From: Rhodococcus antarcticus | GTDB taxonomy: Bacteria; Actinomycetota; Actinomycetes; Mycobacteriales; Mycobacteriaceae | DNA length: 64,000 bases | Direction: 5' to 3' | Assembly: GCF_026153295.1 (NCBI RefSeq) | Contig: NZ_CP110615.1 | Coordinates: 1,674,001-1,738,000 of the forward strand | In this document: positions 23,800 to 31,754 of the stretch, one piece after another | How the letters are laid out: the number at the start of each line of letters is the position of its first letter | How positions within the stretch are numbered: position 1 is the first letter of the stretch | Translations under genes and position numbers: made by a program | Notes under the pieces: generated by a model | Told to the model about the DNA's origin: nothing | Databases searched by the model: none | The model's input: the letters and a program-made list of their open reading frames with translations, nothing else

Positions 23800-24972
23800 G
23801 TGCTCGTCGACGAGACCTCGTTGCGCACCCCCGCGTCCCGACCCCCCGGGTCCCGAGCGCCCGCGTCCCTGCCGGTGCCCACCCGGCGGTCGATGCGCAT
23901 CGGGATCGTCGCGCCGTCGCGCTACCCCGTCGCCGAGCCGTACGCGGGTGGGCTGGAGGCCCACACCGGGACCCTGGCCCGTGCGCTGGTCGACCGCGGC
24001 CACGAGGTGACCCTGTACGCGGCCCCCGGATCGGACCCCACCCTCGGCCTGCGCGAGCTCGACCTGGACCTCAGCGGGTTCACCGGGCCCTCCCGGCGCG
24101 ACGTCTCCATGGATCCCGGCCTCGTCATGGCCGAGCACCACGCCTACCTGGGCGTGATGCTCGGCCTCGTCCACGACGATCCCCCGCTGGACCTGCTGCA
24201 CAACAACTCCCTGCACCACCTGCCCGTGGCGATGGCCCCGGCCGTCGCCTGTCCCGTGGTGACCACGCTGCACACCCCGCCGTTCCCGCTGCTGGAGTCG
24301 GCCCTGCGCTCGGCCGCGGTGCTCGGCCGGGGCCGCCCCGTCACCGCGTGCGCCGTCAGCGCGCACACCGCGGCCACCTGGTCCCCCGTGCTGGGGCGGG
24401 TGCCCGTGGTGCGCAACGGCGTCGACACCTCGCGGTGGGTCCCCGGACGGGGTGGCTCGGGTGCGGTGTGGACCGGCCGCATCGTCCCGGAGAAGGGCCT
24501 GCACCACGCGGTGGCCGCGGCCCGGGCGGTCGGGCTGCCGCTGCGCATCGCCGGCCCAGTAATCGACACGGCCTACTTCGAGTCCACCGTCCGCCCCCTG
24601 CTCGGCGGGGACGTCGAGCACCTGGGCCACCTCACCCACCCGCAGCTGGTGCAGCTGGTGGGCGAGGCCGACGTCGCGCTGGTCACGCCGCTGTGGAACG
24701 AGCCCTACGGGCTGGTGGCGGCCGAGGCCCTCGCCTGCGGCACGCCCGTCGCCGCCTACCGCCGCGGTGGGGTGCCCGAGGCCCTCGGACCGGACTGCGG
24801 GCGCCTGGCCGCCCCCGGTGACACCGCCGCCCTGGCCGTGGCCGTCACGGCGGCGGTGTCGTTGTCGCGCACCGCCGCCCGCGAGCACGCGGTGGCGCAC
24901 TGCTCGTTGACGGCCATGGTCGACGAGTACGAGACCCTGTACTCCGCGCTGCTGGTCGAGTCGGCGGCGTGA
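23800..24972 (+). CDS. glycosyltransferase family 4
   Basis: A 390-residue GT-B enzyme with clear family motifs: RIGIVAPSRYPVAEPYAGGLEAHTGTLARALVDRGHEVTLYA, VTTLHTPPFP, VSAHTAATW, VRNGVDTSRWVPG, AVWTGRIVPEKGLHHAV, and WNEPYGLVAAEALACGTPVAAYRRGGVPE (E-x7-E donor site). GTG 23800 is chosen for GGAGG at 23791-23795; ATG 23893 is a shorter alternative that starts right at the Rossmann strand. The 78-base gap upstream is the only sizable gap in the plus operon and may hold a second promoter. Confidence 0.9.
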   Translation: MLVDETSLRTPASRPPGSRAPASLPVPTRRSMRIGIVAPSRYPVAEPYAGGLEAHTGTLARALVDRGHEVTLYAAPGSDPTLGLRELDLDLSGFTGPSRRDVSMDPGLVMAEHHAYLGVMLGLVHDDPPLDLLHNNSLHHLPVAMAPAVACPVVTTLHTPPFPLLESALRSAAVLGRGRPVTACAVSAHTAATWSPVLGRVPVVRNGVDTSRWVPGRGGSGAVWTGRIVPEKGLHHAVAAARAVGLPLRIAGPVIDTAYFESTVRPLLGGDVEHLGHLTHPQLVQLVGEADVALVTPLWNEPYGLVAAEALACGTPVAAYRRGGVPEALGPDCGRLAAPGDTAALAVAVTAAVSLSRTAAREHAVAHCSLTAMVDEYETLYSALLVESAA

Positions 24973-25940
24973 TCGGGTGGTACGTCCACCACCACGGCCG
25001 CGGACACGCCCACCGCGCGGCCTCGGTGGCCGCGGCGCTGAGCGGCGTCGAGGTCACCGGGCTGTCGTCGGGCCCCGCCCCGGCGGGGTGGAGCGGGCCG
25101 TGGGTGGACCTGCCGACGGACACCGACCCCGGCCCGGACCCGACCGCAGGCGGGGTGCTGCACTGGGCGCCGCTGACCCCCGGCTACCGGGACCGGGCGG
25201 CCGTCCTCGCCGCGTGGGTGGCCTCCGCACGTCCCGAGATGGTCGTCGTCGACGCCTCCGTCGAGGTCACCCTGCTGCTGCGGCTGCTCGGGGTGCCCGT
25301 CGTGGTGGTGGCCGCCCCGGGCGACCGCCTCGACCGCCCGCACCGCGCCGCCCTCGACGCCGCCGGTGCCCTGCTGGCCCCGTGGCCGAGCTGGGTGCAG
25401 CCGGTGGGCTGGCCCGCGGCCTGGCGGGCGAAGACCGTGGCGGTCGGCGCGTTCTCCCGGTCCGACCACCGTGTGCGCCCCACCGTGGTGCCCCGCACGG
25501 TGACCGTCCTGCTCGGCGCCGGCGGGGACGACGTGACCCGCGAACGGCTCGACACCGCCCGCGGCGAGACCCCGGGCTGGACCTGGACGGTGCTGGGTGG
25601 GACGGGCTGGGTGGCCGACCCGTGGCCGGTGCTGGCCTCGGCGCAGGTGGTGGTGACCCACGCGGGGCAGAACGCGCTGGCCGAGGTCGCGGCCGCCCGA
25701 CGCCCGGCCGTGGTGCTGCCCCAGGTGCGACCGCACGACGAGCAGGCCACCACCGGGCGCGTGCTGGCCGGCGCCGACCTCGCCGAGGTTCGGACGTCGT
25801 GGCCGAGCGACTGGCCCACCCTGCTGGAGCGCACGGCCACCCGCGACGGGGATCGGTGGGCCCGGTGGAACGACGGGCTGGGGGCGCGGCGGGCCGCGGC
25901 GCTGGTGCGGGAGGTGCTGGCCTCGTGCGCACCGCGGTGA
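24969..25940 (+). CDS. glycosyltransferase family 1/28-like (MurG-type fold)
   Basis: A 323-residue GT-B protein. The opening VIGWYVHHHGRGHAHRAASVAAAL has the Gly-rich loop of MurG/UGT-type enzymes, and VVVTHAGQNALAEVAAARRPAVVLPQVRPHDEQ is the donor-binding signature (HAGxNxxxE ... P...DEQ). GTG 24969 overlaps the previous stop. Cytosolic; sugar donor unknown. Confidence 0.86.
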   Translation: MIGWYVHHHGRGHAHRAASVAAALSGVEVTGLSSGPAPAGWSGPWVDLPTDTDPGPDPTAGGVLHWAPLTPGYRDRAAVLAAWVASARPEMVVVDASVEVTLLLRLLGVPVVVVAAPGDRLDRPHRAALDAAGALLAPWPSWVQPVGWPAAWRAKTVAVGAFSRSDHRVRPTVVPRTVTVLLGAGGDDVTRERLDTARGETPGWTWTVLGGTGWVADPWPVLASAQVVVTHAGQNALAEVAAARRPAVVLPQVRPHDEQATTGRVLAGADLAEVRTSWPSDWPTLLERTATRDGDRWARWNDGLGARRAAALVREVLASCAPR

Positions 25941-26764
25941 TCACCATCGTCGCCGGTCGCGAGATACACCTGGGCACGCAGCGCCGCGGGCTGGTGGGCA
26001 GCACGGTGGCACCGGACGTGCACGTGGTGGTGGTGATGGGCGGGCAGGAGGTGGTGCAGGTGCCCGGTCTGTGCACCGAGGTCGTGCACGTCGAGGTCCC
26101 CCCCTCCGGGCTCCCGCTGGCCGCTGCCCGCAACGCCGGCGCACGGCGGGCGGCGGAGCTCGGGGCGGAGCTGCTCGTGCTGCTCGACGTGGACTGCATC
26201 CCCGCGCCGGAGCTCGTGTCGCGCTACGTGGCAGCCGCGCGCACCCACCCGGGCGTGCTGCTGGCGGGTCCGGTCGCCTACCTGCCCGTGGCCCCGCCGG
26301 CGGGCTACGACCTGGCCGAGCTCGCGGCCACGGCTGCCCCGCACCCGGCGCGCCCGGTCCCCGCCGACGGCGAGGTGGTCCCGGAGCCGCGCACCGAGCT
26401 GTTCTGGTCGCTGTCCTTCGCCACCACTGCCTGCACCTGGGCCCGGGTGGGGGGCTTCCACCCCGGGTACACCGGCTACGGGGCCGAGGACACCGACTTC
26501 GCGATCGTCGCCGCGGCCGCGGGGGTGCCCCTGGCCTGGGTCGGTGGGGCGACCGCGTTCCACCAGCACCACGGACCGTCCGGGCCCACCGCGGCCAACG
26601 CGCCCTCCATCGTCCGCAACGCCCACCTGTTCCACGAGCGGCACGGCTGGTGGCCGATGAGCGGCTGGCTGACCCGGCTGCACGAGGACGGGCTCGTGCA
26701 CTTCGATCCCGCGACCGGCAGGCTGGACCTCGTGCCCGCGACCGCGCCCCAGCAGCCGGCCTGA
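25937..26764 (+). CDS. glycosyltransferase family 2 (galactosyltransferase-like)
   Basis: A 275-residue GT-A protein: VITIVAGREIHLGTQRRGL, LPLAAARNAGARRAAELGAELLVLLDVDCIPAPEL (DxD), and the GGFHPGYTGYGAEDTDFAIVAAAAG motif equivalent to GT27-like GxxEDxDF. It resembles the glycosyltransferase at 22456 in its catalytic motifs. GTG 25937 is preferred because it makes a GTGA overlap with the previous stop; GTG 25925 is also possible. Last glycosyltransferase of the block. Confidence 0.86.
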   Translation: MITIVAGREIHLGTQRRGLVGSTVAPDVHVVVVMGGQEVVQVPGLCTEVVHVEVPPSGLPLAAARNAGARRAAELGAELLVLLDVDCIPAPELVSRYVAAARTHPGVLLAGPVAYLPVAPPAGYDLAELAATAAPHPARPVPADGEVVPEPRTELFWSLSFATTACTWARVGGFHPGYTGYGAEDTDFAIVAAAAGVPLAWVGGATAFHQHHGPSGPTAANAPSIVRNAHLFHERHGWWPMSGWLTRLHEDGLVHFDPATGRLDLVPATAPQQPA

Positions 26765-26768
26765 TCCG

Positions 26769-28172
26769 GTGCCGTCCGTGCAGGAACGACTGTCCGACTA
26801 CCGCGCCAGGCGGGACCCTGCGCTGACGCCCGAGCCCGCCTCGGACGACCCGCGCGGCACCGGGGTGGACGGGCGCGCCTTCGTCGTCCAGGAGCACCAC
26901 GCCAGCTCCCTGCACTGGGACCTGCGCCTGGAGCACGAGGGGGTCCTCGTCTCCTGGGCCGTGCCCAAGGGCCTGCCCGCCGCGCCAGGGGTGGAGCGCC
27001 TGGCCGTGCACACCGAGGACCACCCGCTGGCCTACGCCCGCTTCGCCGGCACCATCCCCGAGGATGAGCACGGGGGCGGGTGGATGCGGATCACCGACGT
27101 CGGCCCGCTCGAGGTCGCCCGGTGGACCGCCGACGAGGTCGAGCTGACCCTGCACGGGGCGGTGCTGCAGGGCCGGCACCGGCTGCGGCGGCGCCCCGAC
27201 GGGGGGCACGACCACTGGACGCTGACCCGCCTGGACCCGCCGACCGACCCCGACCACGAGGCGGTGCCCGACGCCGTGGCCCCGATGCTGGCCGAGCACG
27301 GCGACCCACCCACCGGCGACGGCTGGACCTACGAGGTGAAGTGGGACGGGCACCGGGCGCTGGCCCGCGTCGTCGGCGGGCGCCTCGCGCTGAGCAGCCG
27401 TGGCGGCCACGACGTCACCGCCTCGGTCCCCGGGATCGCCGGGCTGGGCGAGGCGCTGGCCGGGCGCGACGCCCTGCTCGACGGCGAGCTCGTGGTGCTG
27501 GGTCCGGACGGCCGGCCGGACTTCGGCCTGCTCCAGCAGCGGATGGGTGCCCCACGAGCACGCGGACCGCGGGTCACCTACCTGGTCTTCGACGTGCTGC
27601 ACCTGGACGGGCGCTCCTGGCTGCACCGACCGCACGCCGAGCGCCGCGGGCAGCTGGACTCGCTCGCGCTGGCCGGGCCGGTGTGGGCCACCCCGCCGGC
27701 GCTGCCCGGCCGCGCGGAGGACGTCCTCGCCGCGGTGCGCGCCCAGGGGCTGGAGGGCGTGGTGGCCAAGCTGGGCTCGAGCGCCTACACGCCGGGCCGG
27801 CGCAGCGACGCGTGGCGCAAGCTGGTGAACCTGCACAAGGCGGACGTGGTCGTGGGGGGCTGGCAGCCCGGGGCCGGGCGTCGCGCGGGGATGGTCGGCT
27901 CGCTGCTGCTCGGGGTGCTCGAGCAGGGCGGGCTGCGGTACGTCGGCCACGTCGGCACCGGGTTCACCGATCGCGAGCTGGTCCGGCTCGGCACGCAGCT
28001 GAAGACGTTGTCGCGCACCAGCTCACCGTTCTCCGGGGCCGTGCCCGCCGCCCGCGCCCGCACCGCGCGCTGGGTGGAGCCGGAGCTGGCCGCCGAGGTG
28101 GCCATGGCGGGCTGGACGGGCGACGGGCTGCTCCGGCAGGCACGGTGGAGGGGGCTGGTGGACGGTGGCTGA
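26769..28172 (+). CDS. ligD: LigD-type 3'-phosphoesterase plus ATP-dependent DNA ligase
   Basis: A 467-residue repair enzyme. Residues ~30-150 are the phosphoesterase module (FVVQEHHASSLHWDLRLEHEGVLVSWAVPKGL), and the rest is an ATP-dependent ligase: active-site Lys in YEVKWDGHRAL, then LDGELVVLG, YLVFDVLHLDG, EGVVAKLGS, and the OB-fold (RKLVNLHKADVVVGGW). It seals ends in bacterial non-homologous end joining. The polymerase domain is encoded by the next, overlapping gene instead of being fused. No Ku gene is in the window. GTG 26769 follows the last glycosyltransferase by 4 bases. Confidence 0.92.
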   Translation: MPSVQERLSDYRARRDPALTPEPASDDPRGTGVDGRAFVVQEHHASSLHWDLRLEHEGVLVSWAVPKGLPAAPGVERLAVHTEDHPLAYARFAGTIPEDEHGGGWMRITDVGPLEVARWTADEVELTLHGAVLQGRHRLRRRPDGGHDHWTLTRLDPPTDPDHEAVPDAVAPMLAEHGDPPTGDGWTYEVKWDGHRALARVVGGRLALSSRGGHDVTASVPGIAGLGEALAGRDALLDGELVVLGPDGRPDFGLLQQRMGAPRARGPRVTYLVFDVLHLDGRSWLHRPHAERRGQLDSLALAGPVWATPPALPGRAEDVLAAVRAQGLEGVVAKLGSSAYTPGRRSDAWRKLVNLHKADVVVGGWQPGAGRRAGMVGSLLLGVLEQGGLRYVGHVGTGFTDRELVRLGTQLKTLSRTSSPFSGAVPAARARTARWVEPELAAEVAMAGWTGDGLLRQARWRGLVDGG

Positions 28173-29064
28173 CCTGGTGCACGTCGACGGTCGCGAGCTC
28201 AGGGTCAGCAACCTGGCCAAGGAGCTCTACCCCGGGTTCACCAAGGCCCAGGTGATCTCCTACTACGTCGAGCTCGCCCCGGTGCTGCTGCCGCACGTGG
28301 CGGGACGGCCGGTGACCCTGCGCCGCTGGCCGGACGGGGTGGGGGCCGGCTCCTTCGTGCAGAAGCACGCCGCGCGCGACGTGCCGGACTGGCTGCGCAC
28401 CGAGCTGGTGGCCGGCCGTGGGGACACCCCGGTGCGGCACGCCGTCCTCGACGAGCCCGCCGCCCTGGTGTGGGCGGCCAACCTCGCCGCCCTCGAGCTG
28501 CACGTCCCGCAGTGGCGCTTCGGTGCGCCGGGTTCGGACGAGCAGGGTTCTCCGCGGCCCCCGGACCTGCTGGTGCTCGACCTCGACCCCGGGGCACCGG
28601 CCGACGTCGTGGCGTGCTGCGCGGTGGCGCTGCGGCTGCGCGAGGTCCTCGCCGAGGACGGCCTCACGGCGCGGGCCAAGACCAGCGGCTCGGCCGGGCT
28701 GCACCTGCTGGTCCCGGTGCGGCCGGGGGAGCCGGGGGCGACGTCCACCTACGCCAAGGCCCTGGCCCGGCGCCTCGCCGCGGAGGAGCCCGAGCGGGTG
28801 GTGTGGCAGATGACGCGGGCGCTGCGGCCGGGCAGGGTGTTCGTGGACTGGAGCCAGAACAACCCGGCCAAGACCACCGTGGCGGCGTACTCCCTGCGCG
28901 GCCGGCACTCGCCCACCGTGTCGACCCCGGTGACCTGGGACGAGGTTGCGGCCTGCACCCGGGCCGACCAGCTGGTGTTCACCCCGGGCGACGTGCGCGC
29001 GCGGGTGGAGACACACGGCGACCTGCTCGCGGGGATGGACGGGGACGCGGCGGAGCTGCCGTGA
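28165..29064 (+). CDS. LigD-type polymerase (primase-polymerase) domain protein
   Basis: A 299-residue archaeo-eukaryotic primase-like polymerase that fills gaps with ribonucleotides or dNTPs during end joining. Motifs: VRVSNLAKELYPGFTKAQVISYYVELAPVLLPHVAGRPVTLRRWPDG at the start, the metal-binding DLLVLDLDPG (DxD), KTSGSAGLHLLVPV, and VFVDWSQNNPAKTTVAAYSLRG. GTG 28165 overlaps the ligase gene by 8 bases, so the two form a repair operon transcribed with, or just after, the glycosyltransferases. Confidence 0.93.
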   Translation: MADLVHVDGRELRVSNLAKELYPGFTKAQVISYYVELAPVLLPHVAGRPVTLRRWPDGVGAGSFVQKHAARDVPDWLRTELVAGRGDTPVRHAVLDEPAALVWAANLAALELHVPQWRFGAPGSDEQGSPRPPDLLVLDLDPGAPADVVACCAVALRLREVLAEDGLTARAKTSGSAGLHLLVPVRPGEPGATSTYAKALARRLAAEEPERVVWQMTRALRPGRVFVDWSQNNPAKTTVAAYSLRGRHSPTVSTPVTWDEVAACTRADQLVFTPGDVRARVETHGDLLAGMDGDAAELP

Positions 29065-29102
29065 GACCAGGAGGTGGTGCCGTCCTCCGGTGACGCGCCC
29101 GC

Positions 29103-29540
29103 TCAGCCCCGAGCGGTCGACGCGGACGTCACGCGTCGGAGCACCCGCAGGGCGACGGCGAGCGAGAGGACGGCCAGCGGCACCTCGACCAGGACCGCGA
29201 GCACCAGGGCGACCTCGCGCTGGCCGCTGCGGGAGGCCGTGACCACGTCGAACCAGGCGTCGGTGACCAGCAGTGCCGCAGTGCCGGCGGCGGGCAGCAC
29301 CACCGAGGGGCTGTGCCGGACGACGAGGACGCCCGTGACGAGCAGCGACACGGCCAGGGCGGCGTCGAAACCGGCCCAGGCCAGGTCGTAGTGGGCCGAG
29401 AGCTGCCTCGAGGGAAGGACGACGGCGAGGTAGACCACCCACGGGACGAGCAGGGCCGCGGCGAGCAGGTAGAAGCGGCCGACCCGGTCGATCCTCCGCC
29501 TCCGCGCCGCGTCGAGGTCGTGCAGAGCGTCGCCGGTCAC
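29103..29540 (-). CDS. four-helix membrane protein, unknown
   Basis: A 145-residue protein with four hydrophobic segments (FYLLAAALLVPWVVYLAVVL; AGFDAALAVSLLVTGVLVV; VLPAAGTAALLVTDAWFDVV; VALVLAVLVEVPLAVLSLAVAL). The N-terminus is cytosolic and basic. No family is recognised with certainty; the TDAWFDVVTAS segment recurs in small actinobacterial membrane proteins. GTG 29540 is the first start. Separated from the rhodopsin gene by a strong terminator. Confidence 0.68.
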   Translation of the reverse strand: MTGDALHDLDAARRRRIDRVGRFYLLAAALLVPWVVYLAVVLPSRQLSAHYDLAWAGFDAALAVSLLVTGVLVVRHSPSVVLPAAGTAALLVTDAWFDVVTASRSGQREVALVLAVLVEVPLAVLSLAVALRVLRRVTSASTARG

Positions 29541-29595
29541 GGCTCCATGGTGCCACCGCCCCCGTGCCCCGTGCCCCCGAACGGACGCGGACGCA

Positions 29596-29630
29596 CGGCG
29601 ACCGGGGTGCGCGGAGCACCCCGGTCGCCG
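29596..29630 (-). terminator. hairpin terminator after the rhodopsin gene
   Basis: CGGCGACCGGGGTGC and GCACCCCGGTCGCCG form a perfect 15-bp stem with the 5-base loop GCGGA, starting 12 bases beyond the rhodopsin stop codon. It separates the rhodopsin transcript from the downstream membrane protein gene. Confidence 0.8.
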
Positions 29631-29641
29631 GAAGAACGACG

Positions 29642-30469
29642 TCAGCGTGCGGCGTGCACGACCTCCGTGTCCTCCTGCTCGGCGAAGGCGGGGTCCTCCA
29701 CCTCGCTCTTCATCCGGGCGATCTTGAAGATGACCAGGCCGAAGGCCGCCTTGGCGAAGATGTCAGCCAGCGAGTAGCCGACCTGCCGGGCGACGAACGC
29801 GTTGGACCCGTCGAACCCGAACACCGGGAACAGGTACGCGATCGGGTACACGCCCCACAGCCCGACCAGCATGATGCGGAGCCTGCTGACCGTGCCCCGG
29901 ACCTCGGGCGGCTGGCGGTCGAGGGACTTGCTCAGCTCGACGAACAGCACGTACAGCAGGTACAGGAACGGGATCGTGGAGAGGGTTCCCCATATGAGGC
30001 GGGTGGCGGTGTCGGTCGCCAGCTCGCCGGGGTAGCCGAGGGCGATCATCAGCGCGGAGGCGGGGACCAGCTTGAACAGCAGGCTCTTCTGCACCGCCTT
30101 GGCCAGGGCCAGCACGGCGATCGTCTCCACCAGGAGCAGCGGTACCGTGAGGAACCAGTCCACGTACCGGTAGGCCTCGTTGAACTCCACGTTGGTCAGC
30201 GTGAAGGTGCCCCGCCCGCCCTGGGCCGAGGTCTGGTAGCTGTCCTTGAAGTTGTTGAAGATCCGGAAGTAGTGGTAGGTCGCGATGAAGCAGACCGTGG
30301 CGCTCACGATGAGCGCGTTCCGGTACCGCTTCAGCACCCGACCCTGCGAGATCACCAGGAACAGGCCGGTGAAGCCCAGGCTGGCGATCGCGAGCGAGAA
30401 CAGGTTGTAGATCGAGTCGTACTGGCCCGAGCTGAGCTCGTTGACCTGGATCCCTTGGGCGACGATCAC
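29642..30469 (-). CDS. light-driven proton pump rhodopsin (xanthorhodopsin/actinorhodopsin-like)
   Basis: A 275-residue seven-helix retinal protein that pumps H+ outward in light. Helix C reads RYVDWFLTVPLLLVE: Asp104 (counterion/acceptor), Thr108 and Glu115 (donor) give the DTE motif of eubacterial proton pumps; Leu112 at the tuning position predicts green absorption. His66 can pair with Asp104 as in xanthorhodopsin. Helix G is GYSLADIFAKAAFG with retinal-binding Lys240. Gly161 in RLIWGTLSTIPF aligns with bacteriorhodopsin Trp138, the position that is glycine in antenna-carotenoid-binding pumps. GTG 30469 is chosen because GGAGGA lies 7 bases upstream. Divergent to blh. Confidence 0.95.
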   Translation of the reverse strand: MIVAQGIQVNELSSGQYDSIYNLFSLAIASLGFTGLFLVISQGRVLKRYRNALIVSATVCFIATYHYFRIFNNFKDSYQTSAQGGRGTFTLTNVEFNEAYRYVDWFLTVPLLLVETIAVLALAKAVQKSLLFKLVPASALMIALGYPGELATDTATRLIWGTLSTIPFLYLLYVLFVELSKSLDRQPPEVRGTVSRLRIMLVGLWGVYPIAYLFPVFGFDGSNAFVARQVGYSLADIFAKAAFGLVIFKIARMKSEVEDPAFAEQEDTEVVHAAR

Positions 30470-30521
30470 GGTAGTTCCTCCCACTCGTGTTCCGGCGCAC
30501 CAGACTTGGCCGCCGGCTAAC

Positions 30522-30550
30522 GACGATCGTCAGCCCACAGTGGACGATCG
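30522..30550. promoter_or_regulatory. paired GACGATCG sites between rhodopsin and blh
   Basis: GACGATCGTC at 30522-30531 is a perfect 10-bp palindrome, and GACGATCG recurs at 30543-30550, exactly 21 bases (two helical turns) further on. Same-face spacing in a divergent promoter region suggests a cooperative regulator site for both the pump and the chromophore gene. The regulator is not encoded nearby. Confidence 0.45.
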
Positions 30551-30704
30551 CCGACCCACGCCGCAGGGCCCTCCTCGTGGTCCACCCGGCCGGGTGACCA
30601 CACCATGGACTCACGTGGGGCACACCGCAACCTGAACAACAACTGAAGCGGTTCACGGGTGCGTTCGGGCTGCGGAGGACCGACGAGGAGCGCACGCTTC
30701 GGCG

Positions 30705-31694
30705 GTGACCGGACCCCGTGCGACCCCCCGCGCCCGCACCCGCGGTGGGCGCTGGGACCGCGGGCGGGCCACCGCCGTGGTCGGGACGGCCTCGGTCCTC
30801 GCGGTGGCCGCCGCCGCCGCCGTCGGGGTGGTCCTGCCCGCCTCGGGCGCGGCCGGACCCGCGCTGCTGGTCGTGGCGGGCGTGCTGGGGTTGCCGCACG
30901 GTGCCGTCGACCACCTGGCCATGGGGTGGTCGCGGCCCGTCGAACCGGGCGCTCCCGGGATCGACCCGGGGTGGATCGGGACAGCGGGAGCCCGGCCCGC
31001 CCTGCTCCTCGGCTACGCCCTCCTCGCCGCCGGCGTCGCCTGGGCCGCGCTCGTCCTGACGGTGCCGGCCGTCCTCGTCCTGCTGGTGCTCTCCTGCGCA
31101 CACTTCGCCGAGGGCGAGCTGGCCTTCGCACGGCTGCGGGGGGAGCCCGGGTCGGGTGCTGCCGCAGCAGCACTGGGCACCGCCGTGATCGCCGGCCCCC
31201 TGCTCCTGCGTCCCGACGCCGTCCGTCCGGTGCTCGACGCCCTCGATCCCGGTCTGGCCCCGGTGCTCGAGGTCGTGCGCACACCCGTCCTGCTGGTCAC
31301 CGGGCTGCTCGTGCTCGCGGGGGTCCTCTCGTCCGTGCGACGCAGGTGCCACCGCCAGCTCGTCGAGCTGGCGGTGGTGGTGGTCGCCGGGCTGGTCGCC
31401 CCGCCGCTGCTCGTCTTCGCGGCCTGGTTCGGCGCCTGGCACGCGCCCCGGCACCTGGTCCGGCTGCTCGACCTCGAGCCCGACGGCGGGACCTGGACCC
31501 GGGTCACGCGACTGGGCCGGGCGGCCGTGCTGCCGACCGGCGCCGCGCTCGCGGCGCTGGGGGCACTGGTGGTCGTCGGTGGCTCGGTGCCCGCGTCGGT
31601 GCTGGTGGTCCTGCTCGCGCTGACGGTCCCGCACGCCGCAGTGGTGGCCCGGCTGGGGCGGACGGGCCGGTCCCGCCCGGCCACCTCGTCGTAG
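30705..31694 (+). CDS. blh: Brp/Blh-type beta-carotene 15,15'-dioxygenase
   Basis: A 329-residue integral membrane iron enzyme that cleaves beta-carotene into two retinals, the rhodopsin chromophore. Conserved His motifs: GLPHGAVDHLAMG, CAHFAEGELAF, AAWFGAWHAPRHLVRLL, and TVPHAAVVARL near the C-terminus; about eight hydrophobic segments. GTG 30705 has a weak ribosome site. Divergent from the rhodopsin gene with 235 bases between, so apo-protein and chromophore synthesis can be controlled together. Carotenoid synthesis genes (crtE, crtB, lycopene cyclase) are not in the window. Confidence 0.94.
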   Translation: MTGPRATPRARTRGGRWDRGRATAVVGTASVLAVAAAAAVGVVLPASGAAGPALLVVAGVLGLPHGAVDHLAMGWSRPVEPGAPGIDPGWIGTAGARPALLLGYALLAAGVAWAALVLTVPAVLVLLVLSCAHFAEGELAFARLRGEPGSGAAAAALGTAVIAGPLLLRPDAVRPVLDALDPGLAPVLEVVRTPVLLVTGLLVLAGVLSSVRRRCHRQLVELAVVVVAGLVAPPLLVFAAWFGAWHAPRHLVRLLDLEPDGGTWTRVTRLGRAAVLPTGAALAALGALVVVGGSVPASVLVVLLALTVPHAAVVARLGRTGRSRPATSS

Positions 31695-31727
31695 CGCCGG
31701 TCCGCGCCCTATCCGCACCCGAGGGCT

Positions 31728-31752
31728 GACGCGCCCGCCCGACGGGCGCGTC
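31728..31752. terminator. bidirectional hairpin terminator, blh/pepC
   Basis: GACGCGCCCG and CGGGCGCGTC form a perfect 10-bp stem around the loop CCCGA, between the blh stop (31694) and the pepC stop (31757). It serves both convergent transcripts. Confidence 0.8.
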
Positions 31753-31754
31753 GC

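Noticed and set aside
30276-30704. Plus-strand frame MTWIPWATITVV... near the rhodopsin start
   Set aside because: It is antisense to the rhodopsin N-terminus and has no family support.
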